Of a DNA stretch of 64,000 nt, positions 27,573 to 36,497 are shown piece by piece. The position numbers were made by a program, and so were the translations under genes. Location of the stretch: the NCBI GenBank assembly GCA_905214875.1, contig CAJMNR010000016.1:1-64000 (forward strand), read 5' to 3'. The notes under the pieces are model-generated. The model worked only from the letters and a program-made list of their open reading frames with translations, was not told where the DNA came from and ran no database searches. This DNA comes from an uncultured bacterium (GTDB taxonomy: Bacteria; Bacillota; Clostridia; Lachnospirales; Lachnospiraceae). How positions within the stretch are numbered: the first letter of the stretch is position 1; every line of letters starts with the position of its first letter.

Positions 27573-29030
27573 TTAGATATTACTTAATTTTTCAATACCA
27601 ATGCGGATTCTGCGTAAAGATTCTTCTTTACCTAGGATCTCCATGATTTCCCATGCTCCACCTGGTGTAGATTGTTTACCACTTACAGCTGTTCTAAGTG
27701 GCCATAAAACTAAACCGTTCTTACATTCTTTCTTCGCAATGAATTCTTTTACGCAAGCTTCGATTCCAGGAATAGAGTAGTCATCTAATCCTTCAAGTAC
27801 TGGTAAAAGTTCTTGTAATACTTCTAAAGAATTTTCAGAGTTTGTCTTCATTTTCTTATGAGTATACATAGCGATATCGTAATCTGGCATTTCCTCAAAG
27901 AAATCGATCATGTCTTTGATGTCTAAGAACGTTTCGATTCTAGATTTTACTAGTAATGCGATTTTCTTTACATCTAAGTCTTTTTTGATTACTTCATTTA
28001 CATATGGAAGTGCTAATTCAAAGTATTTTTCATCGTCCATAGCTTTGATATATTCGCTGTTCATCCATTTTAATTTTACCATATCGAATACGGCTGGAGA
28101 TTTGTTGATGTTGTGGTAATCAAATTTTTCAACTAATTCTTGTAAGCTTAAGATTTCTTGGTTGTCTGGTGCAGACCATCCAAGTAATGCTACGAAGTTT
28201 ACAACAGCTTCGCTTACGAAACCTTGTTCGATTAAATCTTCGAAAGAAGAATGACCGCTACGTTTACTTAATTTTTTGTGCTCTTCATTTGTGATGATTG
28301 GGCAGTGTACGTATACTGGAACTTCCCATCCAAATGCTTCGTATAAACGGTTGTATTTTGGTGAAGAAGATAAATACTCGCTACCACGAACAACGTGAGT
28401 GATTCCCATTAAATGATCATCAATTACGTTTGCGAAGTTGTAAGTTGGGTATCCATCGGATTTGATTAAAATCATATCGTCAAGTTCTGCATTATCTACT
28501 TCAATTTCACCGAAAATAACATCCTTGAATTTTGTTGTTCCTGTTGTAGGATTGTTTTGACGGATTACATAAGGCATTCCAGCTGCAAGGTTTGCTTCCA
28601 CTTCCTCTTTGGAAAGAGATAAACAATGTTTATCGTATTTTGCAACTTCTTTGGAATCAGCAACCGCTTCATGTAAAGACTCTAAACGTTCTTTTGTACA
28701 GAAGCAGTAGTAAGCTTCGCCTTTTTCAACTAACTGTTTTGCATATTCCATATACATGCCAGTTGCCATACGTTCAGATTGTACATATGGGCCAACGCCG
28801 CCATCTTTGTCTGGACCTTCATCATGAACTAATCCAGTTTCTCTTAATGTATTATAAATAATTTCAACAGCACCTTCTACATAACGCTCTTGGTCTGTAT
28901 CCTCAATTCTTAATAAGAAATCTCCGCCTTCATGCTTTGCAATTAAATACGCATATAAAGCAGTTCTTAAATTACCAACGTGCATTCTACCTGTTGGACT
29001 TGGTGCATATCTCGTTCTAACTTTACTCAT
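27573..29030 (-). CDS. gltX: Glutamyl-tRNA synthetase
   Basis: This 485-residue class I aminoacyl-tRNA synthetase has the HIGH motif as PSPTGRMHVGNLRTALY and the KMSKS motif as KLSKRSGHSS (about 250-259). The C-terminal anticodon-binding part is conserved (WPLRTAVSGKQSTPGG). It charges tRNA-Glu and, in most Firmicutes, mischarges tRNA-Gln for GatCAB amidation. It has its own terminator and no adjacent cysS/cysE as in Bacillus. Confidence 0.95.
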   Translation of the reverse strand: MSKVRTRYAPSPTGRMHVGNLRTALYAYLIAKHEGGDFLLRIEDTDQERYVEGAVEIIYNTLRETGLVHDEGPDKDGGVGPYVQSERMATGMYMEYAKQLVEKGEAYYCFCTKERLESLHEAVADSKEVAKYDKHCLSLSKEEVEANLAAGMPYVIRQNNPTTGTTKFKDVIFGEIEVDNAELDDMILIKSDGYPTYNFANVIDDHLMGITHVVRGSEYLSSSPKYNRLYEAFGWEVPVYVHCPIITNEEHKKLSKRSGHSSFEDLIEQGFVSEAVVNFVALLGWSAPDNQEILSLQELVEKFDYHNINKSPAVFDMVKLKWMNSEYIKAMDDEKYFELALPYVNEVIKKDLDVKKIALLVKSRIETFLDIKDMIDFFEEMPDYDIAMYTHKKMKTNSENSLEVLQELLPVLEGLDDYSIPGIEACVKEFIAKKECKNGLVLWPLRTAVSGKQSTPGGAWEIMEILGKEESLRRIRIGIEKLSNI

Positions 29031-29126
29031 GTTAACACTCCTTAATTATCTTAACCCGCATGTCTTTTTACTCTACGGTTATTTAATCAGGCACTCTTAT
29101 GTGCTTGTCGTCTTATATAAGACAGC

Positions 29127-29879
29127 TTATCTATAAGTGTTCCCAAACTTTTTCATTTTCTTAGTATATCTTATCAAAAATAAAATATCAACTTTTTTCG
29201 CTCCTCTTTTAAGTGTAATTGGAAACATCACTGCTGTCTCTAATTCCTCTTCTGTTTTTGCCATGTGCTCATCCTTAATTAGACGCTCTAACGATGGCCC
29301 TGCAATATGGTACTCATTGTGTACTTCCACCTGCATCTCCACCGTTGCATTTTCTTCGTTAAATTCCTCATCTAAATAACACACTTGAATAGGCCCTGTC
29401 TGCGTTACCTGTTCCTTTGCCATCTTTTCTCGAAGTGCCTGAATAAGTGCATGCATATTCTCGCCATCCACCTTTATAGTTCTCTTTACTCCTAGGACCT
29501 TTTGCTCTTTCATCGTCATTGTTATTACATGATAATCACTCATATTGGAATCCTGCTTATGATTAAGCTCTGTTTCCATCTTCAAAACTAAAGACTCATA
29601 ATGTTCTTTCTGCTTCTTTAAATGCTCATACTGGATATTCAACCTACACTTAAGCTCCTCTTCACTAAGAGTCAATAGCTCCTTGATTTCATGCAAAGTA
29701 AAATCATATTCCTTTAGATGCTCAATTCTTAAGATCTGCTTATACTGTGAATACTCATAGTAACGGTATCCATTCTCTTCCCCGATGCTTTTAGGTTTGA
29801 GCAATCCAATTTCATCATAATGTCTGAGCATCCTTGCAGAGATACAGCACAGTCTTGAAAATTCTCCAATGGTAAATAT
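29127..29879 (-). CDS. MerR-family regulator with effector-binding domain, AUA start
   Basis: The conserved N-terminus FTIGEFSRL-ISARMLRHYDEIGLL of a MerR winged helix is encoded only if translation starts at ATA (29879-29877). AGGAGG lies exactly five bases upstream. No ATG, GTG or TTG exists in frame until M17, which would cut off half of the first DNA-binding helix pair. With the ATA start the protein has 250 residues: HTH (1-70), coiled-coil linker (75-105), then a GyrI-like ligand-binding domain. The promoter has a MerR-type 19-base spacer, so it is likely autoregulated. The inducer is unknown. Confidence 0.75.
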   Translation of the reverse strand: MFTIGEFSRLCCISARMLRHYDEIGLLKPKSIGEENGYRYYEYSQYKQILRIEHLKEYDFTLHEIKELLTLSEEELKCRLNIQYEHLKKQKEHYESLVLKMETELNHKQDSNMSDYHVITMTMKEQKVLGVKRTIKVDGENMHALIQALREKMAKEQVTQTGPIQVCYLDEEFNEENATVEMQVEVHNEYHIAGPSLERLIKDEHMAKTEEELETAVMFPITLKRGAKKVDILFLIRYTKKMKKFGNTYR

Positions 29880-29921
29880 AAAAGCCTCCTTAAAAGTTAC
29901 ACTTGAACTAGTTCACTATGT

Positions 29922-29952
29922 ATCCTAAACCTTCTCAATGTGATAAGGTCAA
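29922..29952 (-). promoter_or_regulatory. MerR-type promoter with 19-bp spacer
   Basis: On the minus strand -35 TTGACC (29952-29947) and -10 TAGGAT (29927-29922) are 19 bases apart. The spacer region holds the dyad ACCTT-N11-AAGGT. This is the layout by which MerR proteins distort an over-long promoter. The regulator gene starts about 43 bases downstream. Confidence 0.75.
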
Positions 29953-29978
29953 GTATTTTTTTTGATTTGATAATGAAT

Positions 29979-30026
29979 AAAGCCACAATTCTTTCCCCTG
30001 ATGTAAAAGAATTGTGGCTTCATTTT
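29979..30026 (-). terminator. Terminator of the first AI-2E-family gene
   Basis: AAGCCACAATTCTTT (29980-29994) and AAAGAATTGTGGCTT (30006-30020) form a perfect 15-bp stem with T-rich flanks on both sides. Confidence 0.82.
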
Positions 30027-30031
30027 ATTTA

Positions 30032-31237
30032 TTACTCATCTTCATGGTCTTGTCCATGATATTCCTTTAATGCTTCTTTTGCTTCGATTCGCTTATCAAT
30101 AAATCTCATAAAAATTACTTTGATTAATGCTCCAACTGGAACTGCGAATAACATTCCTAGCAAACCACCGATGCTACTACCGATGATTAAACAGATGATA
30201 ACAAGAAGTGGATGTACTTCGATGCTCTGGCTAAGTAACTTTGGACCAATTACATTACCATCAATAAACTGAATTACGATTAATGCAACGATTGCTACTA
30301 CCATCTTTGTAATATCCCCATTTACAAGGCATACGATAGCGGACAAACCATAGGCGATAAATGGTCCACAGTATGGAATCAAGTTACCAAGACCGGCAAG
30401 GATACCGATGATAACTGCAAAGTTTACTCCAACTATGGAAAGTGTAATGCTGATTAATACCATCATGACACCAACGTCCATTAACGTACCTTTTAAGTAT
30501 CCGGAAAATACGCCATCTGCATCTTCTATGAAACGTTTCATACGTTCATTTGTATGATCACTAAATAACGCATAACTAACTTTTCTAATTACTCCTTTGA
30601 TCATCTTTCCATCAATTAAGAAGTAAATTGCGATAATTACGCTGAATGCACCTGTTGTAACGATTCCTGTTACATTGGTAAGTGAATTCACCAAACCCGT
30701 TAGAAAGTTAGTTCCAAGCCCCATTGCATAATCGGTTACTGTCTTTACAAGATTGCTGATTTCGGAAGACTCGATGTTCATGCTGTTAAGCTTAGCTGTT
30801 ACCGTCTTTGAAAAGTTCGTAAAATTGTTTGCATAACTTTCAACTAATGTCACAAGACTATCAAAGTTTGCTACCCTGATCTGATCTGTTACACTATACA
30901 CAAGTAAGGACACAATGGTTGCAATCCCCATTAATACTAAAAGCACTGTGATAAGTACAGCAAGTCCTCTTGTGGACTTCAAACGGTTTACATATTTGAT
31001 TTTCATTAATTTTGTTTCAATCCAGGAAACTACACCATCCAGTATATATGCCAATGCAAAACCAATAATGATTGGCTTTAAGATGGCTATGACCCTACCT
31101 ACCTTATCAATTACCAAAGAATAAATAATAGGTGCATTCTTGGCAACCAGACTCAGACTATAAATAATAATACACGTTACAATCACATAGATTGAAATTG
31201 TCATATACTGACGGTTCATTTTTCTTTTAATATTCAT
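30032..31237 (-). CDS. AI-2E family (UPF0118) membrane transporter
   Basis: This 401-residue protein has about eight membrane helices, including LKPIIIGFALAYILDGVV near the N-terminus and the family block AGLGNLIPYCGPFIAYGLSAIV (about 283-304), then IQFIDGNVIGPKLLSQSIEVHPLLVI. Family members have been linked to AI-2 export or sodium/proton exchange; neither can be chosen here. A second member lies at 54.6 kb. It is monocistronic with its own terminator. Confidence 0.88.
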   Translation of the reverse strand: MNIKRKMNRQYMTISIYVIVTCIIIYSLSLVAKNAPIIYSLVIDKVGRVIAILKPIIIGFALAYILDGVVSWIETKLMKIKYVNRLKSTRGLAVLITVLLVLMGIATIVSLLVYSVTDQIRVANFDSLVTLVESYANNFTNFSKTVTAKLNSMNIESSEISNLVKTVTDYAMGLGTNFLTGLVNSLTNVTGIVTTGAFSVIIAIYFLIDGKMIKGVIRKVSYALFSDHTNERMKRFIEDADGVFSGYLKGTLMDVGVMMVLISITLSIVGVNFAVIIGILAGLGNLIPYCGPFIAYGLSAIVCLVNGDITKMVVAIVALIVIQFIDGNVIGPKLLSQSIEVHPLLVIICLIIGSSIGGLLGMLFAVPVGALIKVIFMRFIDKRIEAKEALKEYHGQDHEDE

Positions 31238-31262
31238 TCGTTAACCTATCCCTTATTACTTA

Positions 31263-31308
31263 GAAAGGATTTCACTTGTTATTGTCCATTGCAAGTGAAA
31301 TCCTTTCT
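31263..31308. terminator. Hairpin after the second cytidylate-kinase-like gene region
   Basis: AAAGGATTTCACTTG and CAAGTGAAATCCTTT are perfect 15-bp inverted copies around a 13-base loop. T-runs are weak, so this may be a processing or bidirectional stop site. Confidence 0.6.
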
Positions 31309-31345
31309 TCTTATATATCATATAACTGTGAAGCTTTCACATTTA

Positions 31346-31963
31346 TTAATGATCTGTTGCTAATAAAAAATCTTTGATTACTGTTACAGTCTTATCAATA
31401 CCTAGGAGATCACTTTTAATGCTTAAATCATAGTTATCAGCTCGTCCCCATTTTTCATTTGCATGATAATTATAATAATTGGCCCTTCGCTTATCAATCT
31501 TAAGAATCTTTTCTGCTGCCTTATGTTCTGGCATATCATAAGAGGTCACTGCCCGTGATACCCTTGATTCTAAAGAGGCCCATATAAAAATGTTTACCAC
31601 ATTCTTATGATCACGTAACACATAATCTGCACATCTTCCTACGATGACACATGGTCCTTCATCCGCTAGTTTATGAATTACTTCTGATTGTGCCAGATAA
31701 ATTCTGTCATCTAACGATAAATTGGAATAACCAAAATCCTGACTTCCATAAGAGTTAAGTCCCATTGCAATGGAATACAGCAAGCTGTTCGTAGCCTTTT
31801 GTTCAGCACGATGAAATGCTGCTTCAGCAAATCCACTCTCTTTTGCAGCTCTTGTAATGATTTCATTATCATAAAATGGAATATCAAGTTGCTCGGCAAG
31901 TTTTTTACCGATTTCTCTTCCTCCACTGCCATATTGACGGCTGATTGTAATAATCTTATTCAT
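31346..31963 (-). CDS. Cytidylate kinase-like family protein (paralogue)
   Basis: This protein has 205 residues when started at the ATG at 31963, eight bases after GGAG; a GTG three codons earlier overlaps that site. The P-loop ITISRQYGSGGREIGKKLA and CVIVGRCADYVLRDHKN align throughout with the protein at 3.0 kb, including the KRRANYYNYH block. It belongs to the cytidylate-kinase-like family with no proven substrate. It is a single-gene unit. Confidence 0.85.
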   Translation of the reverse strand: MNKIITISRQYGSGGREIGKKLAEQLDIPFYDNEIITRAAKESGFAEAAFHRAEQKATNSLLYSIAMGLNSYGSQDFGYSNLSLDDRIYLAQSEVIHKLADEGPCVIVGRCADYVLRDHKNVVNIFIWASLESRVSRAVTSYDMPEHKAAEKILKIDKRRANYYNYHANEKWGRADNYDLSIKSDLLGIDKTVTVIKDFLLATDH

Positions 31964-32085
31964 AGTAATCACTCCAATCCTTTTTGTTGGACACCATATG
32001 TATTCAGTTAAACTATAAAATAATTATAACATATAACGGGTGAATTTTCTATGAAGTTCCTTTTTTTAATAAAAATATTATCATT

Positions 32086-32973
32086 TTAAATTATGGTGTT
32101 TACTTCGATGGAATACGCTGCTTCAAATATTTCACTAGGAGCCAGGTGATTTCCCCACTCTCTTTGTTCCAACGTCCCATCAAAGTCTTCTCCATCACAT
32201 CTTCCGTACCAAGGCTCTATGCATATAAATGGCGCATCGCCTCGCGTTGGTGTCCATACACCGAATAAAGGAGCATCAAATTGCACTGTAATATATGGCA
32301 CTTTCTCTGGCGTCAATAATGATACCTTTTGTGTTTGATGATTTTCAAACACAAGAGCATCCTTCGAAAACAATTCTTTGTCGAATGGTATGATTCCACC
32401 CTCTGTTTCTAAGGAATTTACGTGTTTCTGTGCCAAACCTTCTTTTGTTAATAATCGATACGTTAAACGATCTGCTCCATCGAACTGTAGATAATAATCT
32501 TCTCGCTTCGTGTGTGGCTCGATTGGACAAACAAACGCCGGATGCGCACCAATGGAGAAAAACATGTTTTTTTGTCCTTCGTTTATCACCTTCCACATAA
32601 CCTTAACCTGTCGGTTTATAAGCTGGTAGCCGACTTGCAACGTAAATGGAAATGGATAAACTGCCATAGTTTCTTCGGTACTCTTTAGAACAAACCAGAT
32701 GGTATCTTCTGTCTGCTCTAACATTTCAAATTCCTTGTCACGAGCGAATCCATGTTGATTCATATTGTATTTAATGCCCTCATAAGAATAAGTCTTATTT
32801 TTCAGGCTTCCTACTAGTGGAAATAAAACTGGTGAATACCTAGCCCAGTATTCTGGTCTAGCATCCCATAAATAATTCTTTCCAGATTTTACATCTTTTA
32901 AACGTGTAAGTTCTGCCCCATGTGAATTAATTGTAATCTCAAGTTTTTCGTTCTTTACTACATAGTTCCCCAT
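32086..32973 (-). CDS. Aldose 1-epimerase family protein
   Basis: This is a 295-residue beta-sandwich sugar epimerase of the galactose-mutarotase superfamily. Recognisable are LTRLKDVKSGKNYLWDARPEYW near the start, NQHGFARDKEF (catalytic histidine region, about 73), SIGAHPAFVCP (about 140-150) and CIEPWYGRCDGED near the C-terminus, the LacX/YihR-like subgroup pattern. It probably interconverts sugar anomers, perhaps phosphorylated ones. No sugar genes are adjacent, so the substrate stays open. Confidence 0.87.
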   Translation of the reverse strand: MGNYVVKNEKLEITINSHGAELTRLKDVKSGKNYLWDARPEYWARYSPVLFPLVGSLKNKTYSYEGIKYNMNQHGFARDKEFEMLEQTEDTIWFVLKSTEETMAVYPFPFTLQVGYQLINRQVKVMWKVINEGQKNMFFSIGAHPAFVCPIEPHTKREDYYLQFDGADRLTYRLLTKEGLAQKHVNSLETEGGIIPFDKELFSKDALVFENHQTQKVSLLTPEKVPYITVQFDAPLFGVWTPTRGDAPFICIEPWYGRCDGEDFDGTLEQREWGNHLAPSEIFEAAYSIEVNTII

Positions 32974-33077
32974 CTTTCATTCCCCTTTGTTTTTTCATTT
33001 ATTGTAACAGATTTCCAGTATTGTATCTAGTACTTTACCAGCAATACCAGATGTTTTCGCTCCGACATTGCACAAAG

Positions 33078-33113
33078 GCCATATGTGCTCAGAACACATA
33101 TGGCCTTTCTATA
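33078..33113. terminator. Strong hairpin downstream of prfC
   Basis: AAAGGCCATATGTG and CACATATGGCCTTT form a perfect 14-bp stem with a 7-base loop. It is about 100 bases past the prfC stop and 100 bases before the epimerase start. Confidence 0.7.
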
Positions 33114-33131
33114 GAGGAGGGGGAAACAGCA

Positions 33132-33215
33132 GTATGCGCGCCCCCACTTTATATTTCAAAACAAAATTTAATTTTCTTAAATGGAATCTGAATTTTCTAA
33201 AGTGCGACAGTCTTC
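33132..33215. repeat. Diverged half-copy of the 34.9-kb palindromic element
   Basis: From GTATGCGCGCCC to GTGCGACAG this stretch aligns with 35027-35106 across about 80 bases. Shared blocks include TATGC-CGCCC, TCAAAAC, TTTTCTTAAATG, TCTGAA and AAGTGCG-CAG. It ends five bases before the prfC stop codon. No matching left arm is visible. Confidence 0.6.
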
Positions 33216-34811
33216 TTAATTCTTTTTGAATTCTGTAAGCTTAAGTCCTTCATTACGTTCAAGCACTGTCTGGATACTCCATTGGTGGATAAAAATTAAT
33301 AAAGGATTTCCTTTTAAGTCTTTTATCTTCTTCGTATCACTTGTTACACGAAGGCTTGGTACATCAACTTCACCTTCTGAAGTATCAATCCAACGAATGT
33401 GTTCGTAAGCCAATGGCTCAAGACGGATTTCAACGTTGTATTCATTTTCAAGACGGTATTTTAATACATCAAATTGAAGAGTACCTACTACACCAACGAT
33501 AATTTCTTCCATACCTGTGTTAAACTCTTGGAAGATTTGGATTGCACCTTCTTGGGCAATCTGAGAAATACCTTTAATAAATTGTTTTCTCTTCATCGTA
33601 TCCACTTGTCTTACTTTTGCAAAATGCTCAGGTGCAAATGTTGGGATACCTTCATATGCGAATTTCTTTCCTGGGCTAACAATCGTATCACCGATAGAGA
33701 ATACACCTGGATCGAATACACCGATGATATCTCCTGCAAATGCTTCTTCTACGTGCTTTCTTTCATCTGCCATCATCTGTTGTGGTTGGCTGAGACGCAT
33801 CTTTTTATTTCCTTGTACATGGAATACATCCATTCCTGCTTCAAACTTACCAGAACAGATTCTCATAAATGCGATTCTATCACGATGTGCTTTATTCATA
33901 TTCGCCTGAATCTTGAATACGAATGCAGAGAAATCTTCGCTCATTGGATCTATTACACCTTCGTCTGACTTACGTGGAAGTGGAGAAGATGTCATATTTA
34001 AAAAGTGATTTAAGAATGTTTCAACACCAAAGTTTGTTAATGCAGAACCAAAGAATACTGGAGATAATTTACCTTGGCTTACAAGATCCATATCGAACTC
34101 ATCACTTGCACCATCAAGTAATTCAATCTCATCATTTAAGATGTCATGGTATTCTTTTGTAATTAAGTCATCAAGTGCTGGATCACCAAGTTCTACTTCG
34201 ATTGTCTCAACTTCTTTTTGACCGTTATTGGCAGCCATGAAACGGCTGATTTTTTTCGTTTGACGATCGTAAACACCTTTGAAGTTCTTACCACAACCGA
34301 TTGGCCAGTTTACTGGACATGTCCTGATTCCTAATACATCTTCGATATCACTTAATAATTCAAATGGATCATTTGCTTCACGGTCCATCTTATTGATGAA
34401 TGTAAAGATTGGGATGTTACGCATAACGCAAACTTTGAATAACTTGATTGTCTGTGCTTCAACACCCTTGGAAGCATCGATAACCATTACCGCAGAATCC
34501 GCCGCCATAAGTGTACGGTACGTATCTTCAGAGAAATCCTGGTGACCTGGCGTATCAAGAATGTTGATACAGTAGCCATCATAGTTAAATTGTAATACGG
34601 AAGAAGTAACAGAGATACCTCTTTCTTTTTCGATTTCCATCCAGTCAGATACTGCATGTTTCGCTGTCTTTTTACCTTTTACCGAACCAGCAAGATTAAT
34701 TGCACCACCGTATAATAGGAATTTTTCTGTTAATGTTGTCTTACCAGCATCCGGATGCGAAATAATGGCAAACGTTCTTCTTTTTGTAATTTCATCTCTC
34801 AAATTAGCCAA
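33216..34811 (-). CDS. prfC: Peptide chain release factor 3
   Basis: This 531-residue translational GTPase has G1 SHPDAGKTTLTEK, G2 region ERGISVTSS, G3 LDTPGHQDFSEDTYR and G4 FINKMDREAND. The C-terminal RF3-specific part is present (FQEFNTGMEEIIVGVVGTLQFDVL). It recycles RF1/RF2 from the ribosome after termination. It has the usual RF3 length, unlike EF-G. It is monocistronic. Confidence 0.94.
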   Translation of the reverse strand: MANLRDEITKRRTFAIISHPDAGKTTLTEKFLLYGGAINLAGSVKGKKTAKHAVSDWMEIEKERGISVTSSVLQFNYDGYCINILDTPGHQDFSEDTYRTLMAADSAVMVIDASKGVEAQTIKLFKVCVMRNIPIFTFINKMDREANDPFELLSDIEDVLGIRTCPVNWPIGCGKNFKGVYDRQTKKISRFMAANNGQKEVETIEVELGDPALDDLITKEYHDILNDEIELLDGASDEFDMDLVSQGKLSPVFFGSALTNFGVETFLNHFLNMTSSPLPRKSDEGVIDPMSEDFSAFVFKIQANMNKAHRDRIAFMRICSGKFEAGMDVFHVQGNKKMRLSQPQQMMADERKHVEEAFAGDIIGVFDPGVFSIGDTIVSPGKKFAYEGIPTFAPEHFAKVRQVDTMKRKQFIKGISQIAQEGAIQIFQEFNTGMEEIIVGVVGTLQFDVLKYRLENEYNVEIRLEPLAYEHIRWIDTSEGEVDVPSLRVTSDTKKIKDLKGNPLLIFIHQWSIQTVLERNEGLKLTEFKKN

Positions 34812-34936
34812 GGGAAATGCCTCCTCATATTCTTAGTCATTTATGTTAAAATTTGTAGTTTTTTAATAGGTTTCGTCTATTTGCAAAACAGTTTCATTCT
34901 ATCGTCTTATTGGGTGTTTGTCAAGGTTGCATGTTT
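34812..34936 (-). promoter_or_regulatory. Upstream region of prfC
   Basis: These 125 gene-free bases between prfC and the palindromic element must contain the prfC promoter. They hold no convincing open frame. Boxes could not be assigned with confidence. A GAGG-containing ribosome binding site lies just before the ATG. Confidence 0.35.
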
Positions 34937-35108
34937 GGCTGACGCATCGAGGACTTCATTAAGTGCATTTAAGAAAAATATCAAAGTTTTCAGTATAAAA
35001 ATTGGAGGTCCGTGCAATACCTGACGGTATGCACGCCCTCCAATTTTCATATCAAAACGCTTAATTTGTTTTTCTTAAATGCACTCTGAACTCTCAAGTG
35101 CGTCAGCC
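34937..35108. repeat. 172-bp nested palindrome, MITE-like
   Basis: Outer arms GGCTGACGCA (34937-34946) and TGCGTCAGCC (35099-35108) are exact inverted copies. Inside them lie AGTGCATTTAAGAAAAA (34962-34978) and its complement (35069-35085), AAAATTGGAGG (34998-35008) with CCTCCAATTTT (35037-35047), and a GTGCAATACC/GGTATGCAC core. The whole element can fold on itself. It ends five bases before the next gene's stop codon. No clear target duplication is seen. Confidence 0.75.
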
Positions 35109-35113
35109 CCAAT

Positions 35114-36289
35114 TTATTTAGCTTCTGCTGTTGCAGTTGGTGCTGGAGTTGCTGTTGCTGATGCTTTAACAACTTTGTCATTCTTTACAAGGAATTCTCC
35201 AACTTTACTGTAGAGAACTTCTTGTTTAATATTTAAGTCTACTGCATCACCGAAGCTTTGTTTTAATTCATCTTCGCTTGCTGCATTATAAGCTTTTAAA
35301 TAATAGTCTAATTTTTCTTTGTAATCTTCATCGCTTACAGTGATATTTTCTTGTTTCGCAATGGCTTGTACAACCATTACTTGTTTTAACATATCTTGTG
35401 CACTCTTTGTTACGATTTCTGATTCCCAAGTTTCTGCTGTATAGTTATATGTTTTATATAAATCTTCTACAGTCATTCCGTAAGCAGTTGCCATGTTGTT
35501 ATAATAGTTTGTTACAATGCTCTTATAATAATCCATTTGATCGGATGGGTATTCTTTTACAGTTGCTTTTTCAATAGCAGCTTGGACTGCATTAGTCGCT
35601 TCTTGTTGTGCTTTCTTTTCTTTTGCTGCTGTTTCAAGAGACTTTCTTACTTCTTTCTTGTACTCAGCTACTGTCTTTGATGTCTTAGATAATGTGCTTG
35701 CTACATATTTATCTGTTAATTCAGGAACATTTTGTTTGGATACCTTGTTAAGCGTAATTGTAAATACAGCATCTTTTCCAGCTAAATCTGTTTTTTGATA
35801 GCTTTCTGGGAATGTTACGTTAATATCGAATGTTTCACCTGTTTTATGACCAATAACTCCGTCATCAAAACCATCAATATATCCGCTGCTTCCAAGTACG
35901 ATATCAACGCCTTCAGCTGTACCACCATCAAACGCTGTTCCATCAACTTTACCAACATAGTCAATGTTTACTTTGTCAGTTTTCTTTGCTTTATAATTCT
36001 TATCTTGCTCGTCCCAAGTTGTATTATCTTGTAATGTACTGTTGATTTTCGCTTCCACTTGCTTATCGGTTACTGTATCACTAACCTCTTCAATTGTGAG
36101 TCCTTTATATTCTCCTAGCGTAACATAACCTGTTAAATCTGCAGATAGCATCTTTGTTTCGTCAATGCTTGCTGTTGCACTTGGACTTGCAGATGCGTCG
36201 CTATCGTTGCCCTTATTAGTTGATTTGCATGCAACCATAGAGCAAGCTAAAACTGCAGTCAAAGTAAGTAGTACTATTTTCTTTTTCAT
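35114..36289 (-). CDS. Secreted trigger-factor/FKBP-like peptidyl-prolyl isomerase lipoprotein
   Basis: The ATG at 36289 (MKKKIVLLTLTAVLACSMVACKS) opens a lipoprotein signal peptide; 24 residues of a longer in-frame reading upstream are basic and lack a matching ribosome binding site. The mature part has an FKBP domain (VNIDYVGKVDGTAFDGG to AVFTITLNKV), then an alpha-helical region like the C-terminal arms of trigger factor. The ribosome-binding domain is absent. It should act as a foldase on exported proteins. The C-terminus ends in an alanine/threonine/proline tail. Confidence 0.87.
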   Translation of the reverse strand: MKKKIVLLTLTAVLACSMVACKSTNKGNDSDASASPSATASIDETKMLSADLTGYVTLGEYKGLTIEEVSDTVTDKQVEAKINSTLQDNTTWDEQDKNYKAKKTDKVNIDYVGKVDGTAFDGGTAEGVDIVLGSSGYIDGFDDGVIGHKTGETFDINVTFPESYQKTDLAGKDAVFTITLNKVSKQNVPELTDKYVASTLSKTSKTVAEYKKEVRKSLETAAKEKKAQQEATNAVQAAIEKATVKEYPSDQMDYYKSIVTNYYNNMATAYGMTVEDLYKTYNYTAETWESEIVTKSAQDMLKQVMVVQAIAKQENITVSDEDYKEKLDYYLKAYNAASEDELKQSFGDAVDLNIKQEVLYSKVGEFLVKNDKVVKASATATPAPTATAEAK

Positions 36290-36497
36290 TATACGTTCCT
36301 TTCTTCCCTTTATGATTTTCTCTTTTTTTCTTCTCATTATTATTACCATCTGATTTTCCACTATTCAATGAAAGGGAATTAGTATTGTAATAACTAAGAT
36401 GTGCTTCTCGTTAAAGAAGGCCTTCTCTTGTAATGAAATTAATTGCCTTTCACTAAAGATGCCTTTTATGTATAGGGAACGTTTCCTTTAAATACAT
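36290..36497 (-). other. Gene-free leader of the foldase lipoprotein gene
   Basis: These 208 bases lie between the foldase start and the terminator of the 36.5-kb element. An ATGTAT/ATACAT hairpin flanks GGAAACGTTCCC near 36468-36496. I see no convincing frame, and I could not assign promoter boxes with confidence. Confidence 0.4.
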
